Source of the DNA: Desulfobacterales bacterium
GTDB lineage: Bacteria > Desulfobacterota > Desulfobacteria > Desulfobacterales > Desulfobacteraceae
Reading direction: 5' to 3'
DNA: 7,634 nucleotides
Assembly: GCA_022361135.1 (NCBI GenBank)
Contig: JAKSBM010000623.1
Span: 1 to 7,634 of the forward strand
The notes below the pieces were generated by a model. That model made no database searches and had not been told where the DNA came from. It was given only the letters and a program-made list of their open reading frames with translations. The position numbers and the translations under genes are program-made. Shown here one piece after another: positions 6,812-7,634 of the stretch (within the stretch, counting starts at the first letter, position 1; every line of letters begins with the position of its first letter).

Positions 6812-7634
6812 AACATATGCCTGGATCTGGAGCCTCTGCACCATGCTGGTATTGTGGTGCTGGCCCCCCGTGTCCCTGGCCGTTCCCGGAAAATTGTACC
6901 CGGATCTCACCGTCTCGGATCAGAACTCGGATAGTATCACCTCTGCGGTGATCTACCAGCCCAGCTCGCTTAAATATAACGCCGGGTTGGCCGTTACCGA
7001 CAATACCAGCTATTCCCCCAGTGAAATTTTCACCAATACGGGTAATGTGACCCTGAATAATTATACGGAAACCGCCCCGGGTTTTATTTACCTCATCCAC
7101 AATGACAACAGCAGTGTAAATATCAAGAACCATGGGGATCTCACCGTGAGTTTCGGCAATGGGGATTACACCTATTGGGGGGATGCGGTGACCACCAACG
7201 GCAGCCTGGAAAATTCCGGAGATGTCTCCATGGTCATAAATCGTGTGTCCGGGGTTGATTTTGTGATCATGAACGGACTTCGGGTATCGGGACATACCCT
7301 GGTGAATTCCGGAAATATTAATATCACCGGCCAGGGGGCCACCCTCACCAATGGGTCCGCTGTCTTGGCCACGGGATACGGGATTACATTTACCGGAAGC
7401 CAAATGACCAACAGCGGTGATATCACTGTGGTTTGCCGGGCTGGGACCAATACCAGCACTTCCAATACCACGGCCACGGCAAGTGCCACGGGGTTATCCG
7501 TCCAGGGCACGGTTCACAATACCGGTGAAATCCGTACCACGGCCGTTGGGGGGCGGCGGCGTGTCAATAATTCCAGCCCCTATATGAGCCAGGACGCCAC
7601 GGCCTACGGTATATTTGCCAGCAATAATTTAACC
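6798..7634 (+). CDS. Autotransporter-like protein, 3'-truncated by window edge (array gene 4)
   Basis: An open frame of 279 codons with no stop before the right edge. ATG 6798 is the only in-frame start that gives a full signal peptide: MGKIKTYAWIW, a hydrophobic Trp/Leu-rich core with two Cys, and cleavage at SLA|VPGK after residue 28. The ATG at 6843 would remove the charged N-terminus. The mature start matches genes 2 and 3: VPGKLY, then TDNTSYSP and FTNTGNV. Passenger turns fall at residues 78, 109, 137, 168 (LVNSGNI), 203 (MTNSGDI) and 239, almost the same spacing as gene 3. The last visible part (RRRVNNSSPYMSQDATAYGI) matches gene 3 around residues 247-266, so the pre-barrel segment and a barrel are expected beyond the window but are not seen. 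One mature Cys (213). It begins 22 bases after the gene 3 stop and is probably co-transcribed. Confidence 0.9.
   Translation, partial: MGKIKTYAWIWSLCTMLVLWCWPPVSLAVPGKLYPDLTVSDQNSDSITSAVIYQPSSLKYNAGLAVTDNTSYSPSEIFTNTGNVTLNNYTETAPGFIYLIHNDNSSVNIKNHGDLTVSFGNGDYTYWGDAVTTNGSLENSGDVSMVINRVSGVDFVIMNGLRVSGHTLVNSGNINITGQGATLTNGSAVLATGYGITFTGSQMTNSGDITVVCRAGTNTSTSNTTATASATGLSVQGTVHNTGEIRTTAVGGRRRVNNSSPYMSQDATAYGIFASNNLT
7029..7634 (+). repeat. Passenger beta-helix-like repeats of gene 4 (partial)
   Basis: Six turns start at residues 78, 109, 137, 168, 203 and 239 (steps 31, 28, 31, 35, 36). A seventh turn would be expected just past the window edge, since the sequence stops in the SNNLT segment that precedes the last turn in gene 3. 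Confidence 0.7.

Larger units (their letters stand above)
1..7634 (+). repeat. Tandem array of at least four paralogous genes
   Basis: Genes 1 to 4 share the same domain order and many local protein motifs (VPGK mature end, LVN[ST]G turns, GYAM[AS]LG, VLYLS, SPLP/APLP, NGNG, PDVxxG[AS]MD). They lie head to tail with nothing else between them. Nucleotide similarity is clear but diverged, so the duplications are not recent. Both edges cut through array members, so the full copy number is unknown. Confidence 0.9.

Noticed and set aside
1..7634. CRISPR array, insertion sequence or phage attachment site
   Set aside because: Repeats seen are protein-level and diverged within coding genes; no short identical direct repeats with spacers, terminal inverted repeats, transposase or tRNA were found.

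Overview
The window is a tandem array of four paralogous genes on the + strand. All four encode type V (autotransporter-like) outer-membrane proteins, so the host is a diderm, Gram-negative-type bacterium. The evidence is Sec signal peptides on every gene whose N-terminus is visible, and three complete C-terminal beta-barrels ending in an aromatic-rich strand with a terminal Phe. The coding DNA is GC-rich by eye, with many ggg/ccc codons. I cannot name the organism; a Desulfobacterota-like or other proteobacterial host is a guess from style only. No tRNA, rRNA, CRISPR array, transposase or other gene family was seen.

Layout: gene 1 (1-1865) enters from the left and lacks its first ~140 residues. 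A ~394-base, more AT-rich gap (1866-2259) holds the only plausible promoter and leader hairpins. Gene 2 (2260-4536, 758 aa), gene 3 (4541-6775, 744 aa) and gene 4 (6798 to the right edge, 279 codons with no stop) follow with gaps of 4 and 22 bases, so they are probably one operon. The array continues beyond both edges.

Each complete protein has the same plan: signal peptide, a mature end beginning VPGK, a ~250-residue passenger of beta-helix-like repeats built on a xxN[ST]Gx[IV] turn, a well-conserved pre-barrel segment, a short helix-like linker, and a ~265-residue barrel. The repeat turns keep an almost fixed spacing across paralogs. The passengers are rich in Gly, Asn, Ser and Thr and very poor in Cys, and show no recognisable catalytic motif, so a surface adhesin or structural role is the likeliest inference, but function is unknown. 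Gene 1 resembles gene 3 before the barrel and gene 2 within the barrel, which suggests recombination or gene conversion within the array.
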